From positions 130,477-194,476 of the forward strand of contig CAWGLY010000007.1 in NCBI GenBank assembly GCA_963823505.1: a stretch of 64,000 bases of DNA, given 5' to 3'. Shown piece after piece: positions 24,664 to 32,810 of the stretch (position 1 is its first letter; every line of letters starts with the position of its first letter). The position numbers were made by a program, and so were the translations under genes. The DNA is from DATHZQ01 sp963823505. GTDB lineage: Bacteria; Actinomycetota; Acidimicrobiia; Spongiisociales; UBA5794. The notes beneath the pieces are model-generated. The model ran no database searches, was not told where the DNA came from, and saw only the letters and a program-made list of their open reading frames with translations.

Positions 24664-26120
24664 AGCGGCTCACCATCCTTCTCAGCACGCTCGTGCTCGT
24701 CGTCGCGGCATGCGGGTCGGGCGACCCGGTCGGGGACGCCGGCCCGGTGACCACCTCGGCCGAGCCCGGCGTCGAGACCACCCTTCCGCCCACAGACCCC
24801 GGCACCGATGCAACGACCACCACGATGCCGCCGGCCGACAAGCCTACGACGAGTACTACGACTACGACGGCCGCTCCGCAGGCCACCCGGTTCGTCGACG
24901 TGTACTTCGTCCAAGACGGCGGCTACGCCACCTCGGTCGCCACCGCGGTGCCGGCGACGATCGACGTGGCAGCCAACGCGATCCGTGCCCTGATCGCGGG
25001 TCCGACCCCGGGCCAGCAGGCCGCAGGGCTGTCGAGCTCTGTGCCCACAGACACGCTGCTGCTGGGCATCACCATCGATGACGGCCTGGCCAAGATCGAC
25101 CTCTCCAGAGAGTTCGAAGCAGGTGGTGGGTCGTTCTCGATGATCTCGCGACTCGCCCAGGTGGTCTACACGTTGACGCAATTTCCCACCATCGACGAAG
25201 TCGAGTTCTGGCTCGACGGCACCCCGGTCACCGTCTTCTCTGCGGAGGGCTTGCTGCTGGAGGAGCCCGTGGGACGGGGTGACTACCTGGCGGCGCTGCC
25301 GCTGACGCCGACTCTGCTCGACTCGGTCGACCGTTGGGAGCAGGCCGACCTGCCCGCCACCGCCGACTTTGCCACCGATCAGCTGCGCAACGTCGTGTTG
25401 GTGGCCGAGGACGACGTGCTCAACGTCCGGCTTGCCGCCGGTGTCGATCACGAGATCATCGGCATGCTGGCCCCAGGCACGCAGGTTGGGCTCACTGGCC
25501 CGCGCACCGAGGTCGGCAATTCCACGTGGGTGGAGATCGTGACGCCTGCGGGGGCGGGATGGGTGAACAACCACTTCCTCGCCGAGGTCGTCGACGACAC
25601 CACCTTTGCGGGCGACCATCGGGTGATCGCCCTGCTCGACGACATGGCCGAGGTCGTTGCCGCTCGTGGCGACCTGTCTGCCGTCGCCGGCAGCCGCGGG
25701 ATCTACATCGCCCACCACGCCGACCCTGTCCCGTTCAGCCCCGGGGAGCTGGCGACGGCGCTGAGCGACTCCACGACCTACAAGTGGCCGTCGAACGCGC
25801 TCAACGCGGACGATCCAAACGAGGCCGCCGAGATTCCCAGCCGCACCTTTGCCGAGGCCATCGGGGATCGTTACGCCTCCACGTGGGACGATCCCGACAG
25901 GATGTACCAGTTCGACCAAGCCTTCGAAGGGGGCAACGGGCGGGTGGCCGAGTTCGCCATCCCGTTCGAATTGAGCGGATTCCACTTCGTGAGCGTCTAC
26001 GACCCTGGGGACAACCCGGACTACGGAGGTCTCGACTGGACGATCTGGCACGTCTCGTTCGATTACGAGGACGGCGCGCCGGTTGTCGTCGGTCTCACCC
26101 TGGACGAATGGTCTCCGTGA
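24660..26120 (+). CDS. GerMN-domain lipoprotein (LpqB-like position)
   Basis: The 486-residue lipoprotein has lipobox VVAAC at residues 14-18 and a Thr/Pro-rich linker to about residue 78. A GerMN/sporulation-type domain follows (VDVYFVQDGGYATSVATAVP, NAIRALIAGPTPGQ, LAKIDLSREFEAGGG, YTLTQFPTIDEVEFWLDG), then an SH3-like repeat at about 240-310 (LNVRLAAGVDHEIIGMLAPG, WVEIVTPAGAGWVNNHFL) and a C-terminal domain I cannot place. LpqB also pairs GerMN with other modules and modulates MtrB, so a regulatory role for the preceding kinase is likely. Good SD (AGGAGG). It overlaps the convergent EamA gene by 26 bp. Confidence 0.82.
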   Translation: MKRLTILLSTLVLVVAACGSGDPVGDAGPVTTSAEPGVETTLPPTDPGTDATTTTMPPADKPTTSTTTTTAAPQATRFVDVYFVQDGGYATSVATAVPATIDVAANAIRALIAGPTPGQQAAGLSSSVPTDTLLLGITIDDGLAKIDLSREFEAGGGSFSMISRLAQVVYTLTQFPTIDEVEFWLDGTPVTVFSAEGLLLEEPVGRGDYLAALPLTPTLLDSVDRWEQADLPATADFATDQLRNVVLVAEDDVLNVRLAAGVDHEIIGMLAPGTQVGLTGPRTEVGNSTWVEIVTPAGAGWVNNHFLAEVVDDTTFAGDHRVIALLDDMAEVVAARGDLSAVAGSRGIYIAHHADPVPFSPGELATALSDSTTYKWPSNALNADDPNEAAEIPSRTFAEAIGDRYASTWDDPDRMYQFDQAFEGGNGRVAEFAIPFELSGFHFVSVYDPGDNPDYGGLDWTIWHVSFDYEDGAPVVVGLTLDEWSP

Positions 26121-27069
26121 CCTGCTGAATCTCGCCCGCCATCGCCTCGCCGCTTCCTTCCCCCCGGAAGCGGCGAGTGCGTGTCCGGGCCGCCCCGGCG
26201 GCAACGAGAGCGACGCCGGCGAGGATCAGGGGCAGGGCAATCCACGCTTCGCCGGACAGCACCTCGTCGCCGATGGTGATGCCGAGCACGACAGCGACGA
26301 CGGGGTTCACGTAGGCGTAGCTCGTGGCCAAGGCCGGCCGCACGTTCTGCAGGAGGTACATGTAGGCGCTGTAGGCCACCACGGAGCCGAAGATCGTCAG
26401 ATAGGCCAGAGCGAGCCAGCTCGAGGTTGTGACCTCGGACTCCAACCGTTCGCCGCGTAGGAAGCCCACCACGAGCAGTGCGGGAGCGGCGGCCAGCATC
26501 TGCGCCGCCGTCGACATCATCCCGTCCGGCATATGGAGCCGTGTGCTCCATACCGAGCCGAACGCCCACAGGATCGGGGCCAGGACGATCAGGGCAATCC
26601 CGATGGGATTGCCGGCAAAGTCGCCTTCTCCGCTGAGGATGACGACACCCGTGAGGCCGACGCCGAGACCCAGCCACTCGATCCTGGTCGGCCAGCGCCC
26701 GAAGACCCCACCCCACAGCGCCGCCCAAACCGGCATCACCGCGACGGCGGTGGCGGCCAGCCCAGAGCCCACGCCGAGGCTTTCTGCGATCGAGACGCTG
26801 CCGACCCCGCCCAGGAGCAGAAGCACGCCGATCCGGCCCGCGTTCCACCACTCCGCGGTCGTCGGAGCCGGCTTGCCCCGACGCCGGGCCCACACGTAGA
26901 GGATGAGCCCCGCGGCAAGGAACCGGACCCCGTTCCCGATCAGCGGTGGGATGTCTTCGACCATGTACCGCAACGCGAGGTACGTGGAACCCCAGACGAC
27001 GTACACCCCGAACAGCGCGGCGGGTACCAGCAGCCGGGTGCCTCGTGTCGTCGTGGTGGGGGCCGTCAC
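26095..27069 (-). CDS. EamA/DMT-family metabolite exporter
   Basis: The 324-residue protein has ten hydrophobic segments in two EamA repeats: VPAALFGVYVVWGSTYLALR with the VWGSTY motif opens the first, and APILWAFGSVWSTRL the second, which ends in AYVNPVVAVVLGITIGDEVL. Members export amino acids or other small metabolites. The GTG at 27069 overlaps the adenosine deaminase stop (GTGA), so the two are coupled. The C-terminal tail is longer than usual (RTRTRRFRGEGSGEA onward). Confidence 0.88.
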   Translation of the reverse strand: MTAPTTTTRGTRLLVPAALFGVYVVWGSTYLALRYMVEDIPPLIGNGVRFLAAGLILYVWARRRGKPAPTTAEWWNAGRIGVLLLLGGVGSVSIAESLGVGSGLAATAVAVMPVWAALWGGVFGRWPTRIEWLGLGVGLTGVVILSGEGDFAGNPIGIALIVLAPILWAFGSVWSTRLHMPDGMMSTAAQMLAAAPALLVVGFLRGERLESEVTTSSWLALAYLTIFGSVVAYSAYMYLLQNVRPALATSYAYVNPVVAVVLGITIGDEVLSGEAWIALPLILAGVALVAAGAARTRTRRFRGEGSGEAMAGEIQQVTETIRPG

Positions 27070-28115
27070 ACCTGAGAGAACCCCGGGTCGGCCCGGCCGG
27101 TTGCGTCGCTCGCCCGCTCGGCGTCCCACCAGGCGCCGATGCGGGCGGCCAGCGCCGCGGTCTCGGTGTCGTCGAGCCAGGACGCGCCAACCGCAGTCAA
27201 CGTGAGCTGCTCGACGTCGACCGCCGTTCCAAAGTGCTGCTGCAGCATTCGCAGCTCACCTGCGAGGTCACAGTGGAACATGGCCGGGTCGTCCGTGCTG
27301 ATGGTCACGGCTGCACCGGTACCCAGCAGCTCACCCACCTGGTGCCGGGGCCAATCGGGCGCGACGCCGGTGCGGATGTTCGATGTGGGGCAGACCTCCA
27401 GGGGCAGCTGGTGTTCGACCAGGTAGGCGACCAGATCGGGGTCTTCAACGGAACGCACCCCGTGGCCGATGCGCTCGACGCCAAGCGCTCTGATCGCCCC
27501 CCAAACGCTTTCGGGTCCCGCGGCCTCACCGGCGTGGGCGGTGCGATGCAGCCCCGCCGCAGCGGCGGTGGCATACACCTCGGCGAAAGGCTCCGGTGGG
27601 TGAGCTTGCTCCGAGCCGCCGATGGTGATCCCGCGAATATCGGCTTCTGCGGCGATCTCCAGGACGGCGGCCAGGGTCTGGGCGGCCTGCACCGGGCCAG
27701 GGTCTCGCACGAGATCGCAGTTGAGCGTCACCCGGGTCTCGGGGACCCGGTCGAGGCCTTTGCGGATGGCCACACCAAGCTCCTGGGGGGTCATGCCGTG
27801 ACGGGTGAAGTCGGTGGGGGAGAACGACGCCTCGGCGTAGACGATGTTCTGCGCGGCGAGGTGACGGGCAACCGCCCCTGCTGCCTCGGTGAAGTCTTCG
27901 GTGGTGCGCATGAAGCCGGTCATCCACCACCAGGTGTCGATGAAGTGGGGGAAGTCCCGGTAGGCGAACTTGCGGCGCAGGTCGTCGACGGTGTCAACAT
28001 CGGGATCGCCCCCGTGCCCCTGGATGATCTCCCACAGCGTCGGCAGCGGGATGGCACCCTCCAGGTGCAGATGCAGCTCCACCTTGGGGGCGCGGCTGAA
28101 CGCGTCTGTGATCAT
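27066..28115 (-). CDS. add: Adenosine deaminase family protein
   Basis: The 349-residue amidohydrolase converts adenosine to inosine, or acts on a related purine. Zinc ligands and catalytic residues are in place: KVELHLHLEGA, HAGEAAGPESV (His and catalytic Glu), RIGHGVRSVED and TISTDDPAMF. Related enzymes act on adenine or 6-aminodeoxyfutalosine, so the exact substrate is not certain. It is the upstream partner of the coupled EamA exporter. Confidence 0.88.
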   Translation of the reverse strand: MITDAFSRAPKVELHLHLEGAIPLPTLWEIIQGHGGDPDVDTVDDLRRKFAYRDFPHFIDTWWWMTGFMRTTEDFTEAAGAVARHLAAQNIVYAEASFSPTDFTRHGMTPQELGVAIRKGLDRVPETRVTLNCDLVRDPGPVQAAQTLAAVLEIAAEADIRGITIGGSEQAHPPEPFAEVYATAAAAGLHRTAHAGEAAGPESVWGAIRALGVERIGHGVRSVEDPDLVAYLVEHQLPLEVCPTSNIRTGVAPDWPRHQVGELLGTGAAVTISTDDPAMFHCDLAGELRMLQQHFGTAVDVEQLTLTAVGASWLDDTETAALAARIGAWWDAERASDATGRADPGFSQV

Positions 28116-28160
28116 CGCTGCACTCCGGCGGGCTCGCCTCCAGTCCCCAGACCCGGCCGG

Positions 28161-29069
28161 CTATTCGTTGGCAAAGCGGATCAGCAGCGCGGCGAGCTCT
28201 TCGCCTTTGTCCTCCTGAAGGAAGTGGCCAGCGTCCTCGATCGTGGGATGGTCGCGGCCTTGGGCCCCCGGCACGAGCTTCTGGAACGGCCGTTCACCAC
28301 CCCGAGTGATCGGATCCGAATCGGAGAATGCGGTCACGAACGGCTTGGTCCACGACTGCAAGATCTCCCACGCCGCCCGATTGGCGGGTACCGCCGGATC
28401 GTCCGGGCTGACCGGGACGAGAGACGGAAAGACCCTGGCCCCGGCCATGTAGGAGTCGTCGGGGAACGGTGCTTCGTAGGCGGCGATCACGTCGGCGGGG
28501 AGTTCCTGCACCGTCGAGTTCTGCATGATCTTGCCGACGGGGAAGTGCGGTGAGGTGCTGGCGAACTCACGCCACTTCATGAACTCCTCAGTGGGCTGGT
28601 GGGCGCCGTCGGGGAGCCCCGTATTGGCCACCATGACCCGATCGAAGCGGTCGGGATGCGCCGCGAGGAGCCGCAGACCGATGAGTCCGCCCCAGTCCTG
28701 CGCAAACAGCGTGATGCCACGCAGGTCGAGATCGAGCAGCCACGTCTCCATCCAATCCACATGGTGCTGGTAGCTGTAGGCCGATTGCTCGGCGAGCTTG
28801 TCGGATCGGCCAAAGCCGATCAGGTCGGGCGCCAGCACCCTGAACCCGGCATCGGCCAGCGGGGCGATCATCTTGCGATACAGATACGACCACGACGGTT
28901 CGCCGTGGAGGAGCAGCATCACGGGCCCATCGGCGGCGCCCTCGTCGACGAAGTGCATCTGGACCATCTGGCCCGAGCCGTCACCGGCAGGAACGAGGTG
29001 GTAGTGATCCCGGTACGGGAAACCGGGCAGGTTGGCGAAACGTTCTGCGGGGGTGCGGAGAATATGCAT
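28161..29069 (-). CDS. Haloalkane dehalogenase-like alpha/beta-hydrolase
   Basis: The 302-residue protein has the dehalogenase layout of subfamily HLD-I: oxyanion motif LLHGEPSWSYLYRKM, nucleophile Asp125 in LFAQDWGGLIGL with the neighbouring halide-binding Trp, acid Asp in FSDSDPITRGGE and catalytic His in IEDAGHFLQEDKG. An Asp nucleophile excludes ordinary esterases; epoxide hydrolases also use Asp, but they have different cap tyrosines and HGxP motifs. It would hydrolyse carbon-halogen bonds in small alkyl halides. The ATG chosen gives the usual family length. Confidence 0.85.
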   Translation of the reverse strand: MHILRTPAERFANLPGFPYRDHYHLVPAGDGSGQMVQMHFVDEGAADGPVMLLLHGEPSWSYLYRKMIAPLADAGFRVLAPDLIGFGRSDKLAEQSAYSYQHHVDWMETWLLDLDLRGITLFAQDWGGLIGLRLLAAHPDRFDRVMVANTGLPDGAHQPTEEFMKWREFASTSPHFPVGKIMQNSTVQELPADVIAAYEAPFPDDSYMAGARVFPSLVPVSPDDPAVPANRAAWEILQSWTKPFVTAFSDSDPITRGGERPFQKLVPGAQGRDHPTIEDAGHFLQEDKGEELAALLIRFANE

Positions 29070-29137
29070 CCGATCATTCTCGCGGATTGGCACGGAGGGT
29101 TCACCATCGAGCGAGGTGTCTGGCGAACCAAGGCCGG

Positions 29138-30205
29138 TCACGTTGTGGTTGCGAGGTTGCGCTCCAGCTGCCGACCCATGGCGACGACAGCGGGCACAAG
29201 AGCAACAACGATGGCGACGCCGATGGCCAATTCGAGCCAGACATCTCCCAGCGTGGCCTGTCCTGCGACCGCCTCGAAGATCGGGTCGAGGAAGTAGAAG
29301 CTTGGTCCCAGCCGACCGATCCACTGCGGCAGATCGGGGAACAGGTACATGATCACGGGGAAGAAGATCAGGATCCCGCCTCCCTTGAACGCGGTGAACA
29401 TCGTGTTGGCGTCCTTGGCCCAGCACCCGAGCAACAGGCCGATCTCGGCCATCATGACACCGCCGAGCAGCACCGACAGGATCATGACGACCGGAGCGGT
29501 ACCCCACGCTCCGTTGATCGCAAGCGTCACGAAACCGGTTGCCAGGCTCAGGACGATGCCCAACGCGGCTTTCGACGCCAGGACCTCGTTCATTCGAGTG
29601 GGAGTCACCAGCAGGGCATTCAGGGTGCGATGCTCCTTCTCGTCGACGAGACCGGCCGCAGGCACGAAGGCCCCTGCGACGGCGACGGCGTACATCATCA
29701 CCAAGGGCAGCAATCGTGTCGTCAGGTCGGGCAGGTCCTCTCCCAGTTGCACGACTTCCACTTGTGCAGGCGGGCTTGCTCCCTCGATGCCTCTGACGAG
29801 GTCCAACGTCGTGACGGCCAGCAGGATCCGGCTGGAGGCGAGGCTCTCGCCCCCGACGTAGAAGGCAAGGTCGGCGGGGGCGCCGGTCGTCACCGTTGCG
29901 TCGAATCCTGCGGGCAGGATCAGGCCGGCGTCGAGGTCATTGGCTTCGACCTTGGCGAGGAGGTCCGTCTCGTCTTCGAGCACGCTCACGGCGATGCCGT
30001 CGAGCTCCTGTGCCCGCACGGTGACGGCAGAGTCACCGCCGTCGACGATCCCGAGCCGTGGTTCTGGAGCAAAGAGCCCGCCGAATACGCCGCGGACGAG
30101 CAACGTCATGACGACGGGGAGGACAAACGCCCACAGCACGAGCGGAGACCGCGGTCCGATCCGCAGTTCCCGATTGAGCATGGCCCGAACCCTGTCGAAG
30201 CTCAC
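29138..30205 (-). CDS. ABC-2 type exporter permease subunit
   Basis: The 355-residue protein has one N-terminal membrane segment (SPLVLWAFVLPVVMTLLVR), about 140 residues of extracytoplasmic sequence, and five to six C-terminal segments (LLPLVMMYAVAVAGAFVPAA, with EKEHRTLNALLVTP as the coupling-helix motif). This is the NatB/YhgE-like ABC-2 pattern. The GTG start overlaps the stop of the previous permease. The pair plus ATPase makes an exporter of unknown substrate. Confidence 0.85.
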   Translation of the reverse strand: MSFDRVRAMLNRELRIGPRSPLVLWAFVLPVVMTLLVRGVFGGLFAPEPRLGIVDGGDSAVTVRAQELDGIAVSVLEDETDLLAKVEANDLDAGLILPAGFDATVTTGAPADLAFYVGGESLASSRILLAVTTLDLVRGIEGASPPAQVEVVQLGEDLPDLTTRLLPLVMMYAVAVAGAFVPAAGLVDEKEHRTLNALLVTPTRMNEVLASKAALGIVLSLATGFVTLAINGAWGTAPVVMILSVLLGGVMMAEIGLLLGCWAKDANTMFTAFKGGGILIFFPVIMYLFPDLPQWIGRLGPSFYFLDPIFEAVAGQATLGDVWLELAIGVAIVVALVPAVVAMGRQLERNLATTT

Positions 30206-31275
30206 AGCGTGCGCACCTTTCTCCGCAGAATCAGTACACCGGCCGCAAACAGCACCGCACACCAGGCAGCGAGGCCGGCGAGGAGCGGCAGGATGTCCCC
30301 AAAACCCGCGTCGTACGTCGTGATGTCGACGATGCTCCTGGCCAGGCCGTAGCTCGGAAGCGCCTTCACCCATGCCGCTGCCGACCCGGGGAAGAGCACA
30401 GCGAACCCGGGGACCATCAGCGGCACCATGAACAGGAGGCTCCAGAAGATGATGCCGATGAAGTCCTTGCCGAGGGACCCGGCCATCATCGCCACCCCGG
30501 TCACGAGGATGGAGCCCAGCAGTACCGTGACGAGCAGCGGCATGACGGGAGCAGCGAACGCTCCGATCAGCAGCAGCAGCAACGAAGCCTCGACAAAGGC
30601 GAGCCCGGTGCCGAAGACGCCCTTTGCCGTGAGGAAGTCGGCTGCACTTGCCGGGGTGATGAGGATGGCCTTCACGGTGCGCTGCTCGATCTCCGATGCC
30701 ACCAGTGAGGCCAGTGCAAGGGCCTCCATGGTCAGCACGAAGACGGCGAGGAGCGGCCGCATTCTCTCCTGCAGCGTCACCTGATCGCCGGCACGATCCG
30801 GTCCGAGGACGACGACGTCTTCCGCCAGCAGCCCGAACGGCGGTGGATCCCCGGCCAGCGCCGCCACGATCTCTCGGGCGAGACCACCGAGGGCCGTCTC
30901 GACCTCAGGAGGCACGTCGCTGCGCACGAACTGGGTGACCGTCACGGTTTCACCTGCCGCGATGCCGGCGGCAAGCCCTTCGGGGAAGTCGAGGCCGGCA
31001 ATGACCCCGCCGGTGCCATCCTCGACAGCAGCTTGGAGTTCTTCGGTTGTCTCGTACGAGACGACGTCGAGCCCCTCGCTCGACAGCGCATGCAGCGCAG
31101 CGGCTTCCTGATGGACGCCGATCGTGATGGTCTCGTCCACCGAGTCGGGGAGGAACCAGAAGATGACCACATATGCGACCAGGCCGAGGAGCGTGATCAG
31201 CACGAAGAACCGGTCGCGCGTGAAGAGCCGGAGGTCTTTGCCGATGATGGCGCCGATCGCTCCCCACCGGCTCAT
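30202..31275 (-). CDS. ABC-2 type exporter permease subunit
   Basis: This is a 357-residue paralogue-like partner of the next permease with the same architecture: one N-terminal segment (FFVLITLLGLVAYVVIFWF), a large external domain and a C-terminal membrane bundle, with SEIEQRTVKAILITPASA as the coupling motif. It overlaps the ATPase gene by ATGA and the next permease by GTGA, so the three are made together. Confidence 0.87.
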   Translation of the reverse strand: MSRWGAIGAIIGKDLRLFTRDRFFVLITLLGLVAYVVIFWFLPDSVDETITIGVHQEAAALHALSSEGLDVVSYETTEELQAAVEDGTGGVIAGLDFPEGLAAGIAAGETVTVTQFVRSDVPPEVETALGGLAREIVAALAGDPPPFGLLAEDVVVLGPDRAGDQVTLQERMRPLLAVFVLTMEALALASLVASEIEQRTVKAILITPASAADFLTAKGVFGTGLAFVEASLLLLLIGAFAAPVMPLLVTVLLGSILVTGVAMMAGSLGKDFIGIIFWSLLFMVPLMVPGFAVLFPGSAAAWVKALPSYGLARSIVDITTYDAGFGDILPLLAGLAAWCAVLFAAGVLILRRKVRTL

Positions 31276-32141
31276 ACGTCGAGGCCCCTCCCTGCGAACT
31301 CGATGAAGATGTCTTCGAGCGTCGCCTCTTCGGTGTGAATCGTCATGACCCCCGACTCGGCCATCACCGACTGCAGCCGCTCTCCGGCATCACCGTCGTC
31401 GAGAGGGATGAGAACGTCGCGGGTCTCACCGTCTTTGGTCTGGCGAACGCGAACCCGACGCTGTCCGTGCGTGACCTTCAGCCGTTCCGGAGTGTCGATC
31501 ACGAGCAGGCGGCCTTCGTTGATGAAGCCGACGCGGTCCGAGAGCAGGTCCGCCTCCATCATGTCGTGGGTGGTGAGAAACACGGCCGCCCCACGCACGG
31601 CCTCCTCTTGAACGATCGCACGGATGGCACGGGCCGACACCGGGTCGAGTCCCGCAGTCGGCTCGTCGAGAAACAGGACGTCCGGTTTGTTGATCAGAGA
31701 TCTTGCGATCATCAGTCGCTGCTGCATGCCCTTGCTATAACTGTTGACCCTGTCCTGGGCCCGATCCGCCAAGCCGACACGCTGCAGCAGCGCCGCCGTA
31801 TCGAGATCGCCGATACCGAAGAGCTTGGCGAAGAACCGCAGGTTCTCGTCGGCCGACATGTTGAGGTAGAGGTTCTTCTCCTCGAAGCACACGCCGATGC
31901 GGCGCTGGATCTCTGCCTCGTTGCCATCCAGAGGCATGCCGAGCACGGTCACCGCGCCTGCATCCGGCTCGAGCTGGCCGGTGAGCATCCGTATCGTCGT
32001 CGATTTGCCTGCGCCGTTGGGGCCGAGGAAGCCGAAGATCTCTCCACGAGCAACGGCGAAGGACACTTCCTCGACGGCGAGCCGGTCACCGTATGCAAAG
32101 GTCAGTCCGCTGGCCGAGATGGCTGGTGTCGGCTCGGCCAT
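31272..32141 (-). CDS. ABC exporter ATP-binding subunit
   Basis: The 289-residue ATPase has Walker A GPNGAGKST, signature SYSKGMQQR, Walker B LFLDEP with TAGLDPVS, and the switch TTHDM. CcmA/NatA-type C-terminal extension present. The start MAEPTPA at 32141 lies six bases after GGAGG. It drives the two ABC-2 permeases downstream. Confidence 0.93.
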   Translation of the reverse strand: MAEPTPAISASGLTFAYGDRLAVEEVSFAVARGEIFGFLGPNGAGKSTTIRMLTGQLEPDAGAVTVLGMPLDGNEAEIQRRIGVCFEEKNLYLNMSADENLRFFAKLFGIGDLDTAALLQRVGLADRAQDRVNSYSKGMQQRLMIARSLINKPDVLFLDEPTAGLDPVSARAIRAIVQEEAVRGAAVFLTTHDMMEADLLSDRVGFINEGRLLVIDTPERLKVTHGQRRVRVRQTKDGETRDVLIPLDDGDAGERLQSVMAESGVMTIHTEEATLEDIFIEFAGRGLDV

Positions 32142-32330
32142 GCATGCCTCCATCCTGTGACGACTTCGTACCTCGATAGTGGACCCTGCAGGGGAGCGAC
32201 GACGAGGGACGTCGGTCCCGACCGGCGGGGTCCATCCAGGGAAGAGCGTGGATCGGCGATCCCCGGACCTCGGGGCGGCGTCGAGAATGGGCTCGCCGCT
32301 AGATTCGGCGGTGCGCTACGGAAGGGCAAC

Positions 32331-32810
32331 GTGGTCGATTGGGCCAAGAAGATCGCCAGGTCGGTGGGTCAGGACATCCAGGCGGATGAACAAGTCGAAG
32401 CAGGCTTGTTCGTGCAGCCATCGGGGCTGACCGCCGGGATGATGGGTTCGCAGCTTGGGGGCCTCGTCGGTGCGTTGATGGTGGACAAGCTGGGCGGCGA
32501 GAAGCTCGATGCCGAGCACATCGTCACCGACGAAGGCATCGCAGCGACCATACCGAAGCGCCAGCCGCTGGTCCTCGGCCTCACCGGGCGCCGCTTGTTG
32601 GTGTGGGGCCACGGCAAGATGTCCGGCAAGCCAAAGGGCCTCCTCGTCGAAATGCCGCTCGATCAGGTTGCGGGCATCCAGATGGAGAAGCAGAAGCTCA
32701 CCCACGCCACCGCCGTCGTCTTCGGCGATGGCACGGGGGTGTTCTTCGAGGCGCCCAGGATCGGCAAACCGGACGATTTCCTCGAGACGTTCAATCGGCT
32801 GAAGGGATGA
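32331..32810 (+). CDS. Conserved hypothetical protein
   Basis: The 159-residue soluble protein starts at a GTG behind GGAAGGG. After a helical start (WAKKIARSVGQDIQADEQVE) there is a glycine/methionine-rich segment (LTAGMMGSQLGGLVGALMV) and a beta-rich half (QPLVLGLTGRRLLVWGHGKM, DQVAGIQMEKQKLTHATAVV) resembling a PH-like domain of short actinobacterial proteins. I do not recognise a function. Its last 20 bases overlap the 3' end of ftsH on the other strand. The 190 bp before it, up to the divergent ABC gene, hold no further gene. Confidence 0.7.
   Translation: MVDWAKKIARSVGQDIQADEQVEAGLFVQPSGLTAGMMGSQLGGLVGALMVDKLGGEKLDAEHIVTDEGIAATIPKRQPLVLGLTGRRLLVWGHGKMSGKPKGLLVEMPLDQVAGIQMEKQKLTHATAVVFGDGTGVFFEAPRIGKPDDFLETFNRLKG

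Noticed and set aside
26095..32810. Overlapping convergent 3' ends at 26095-26120 and 32791-32810 as a possible antisense control
   Set aside because: Overlaps of 20-26 bp between convergent genes are common in compact genomes and need no special explanation.
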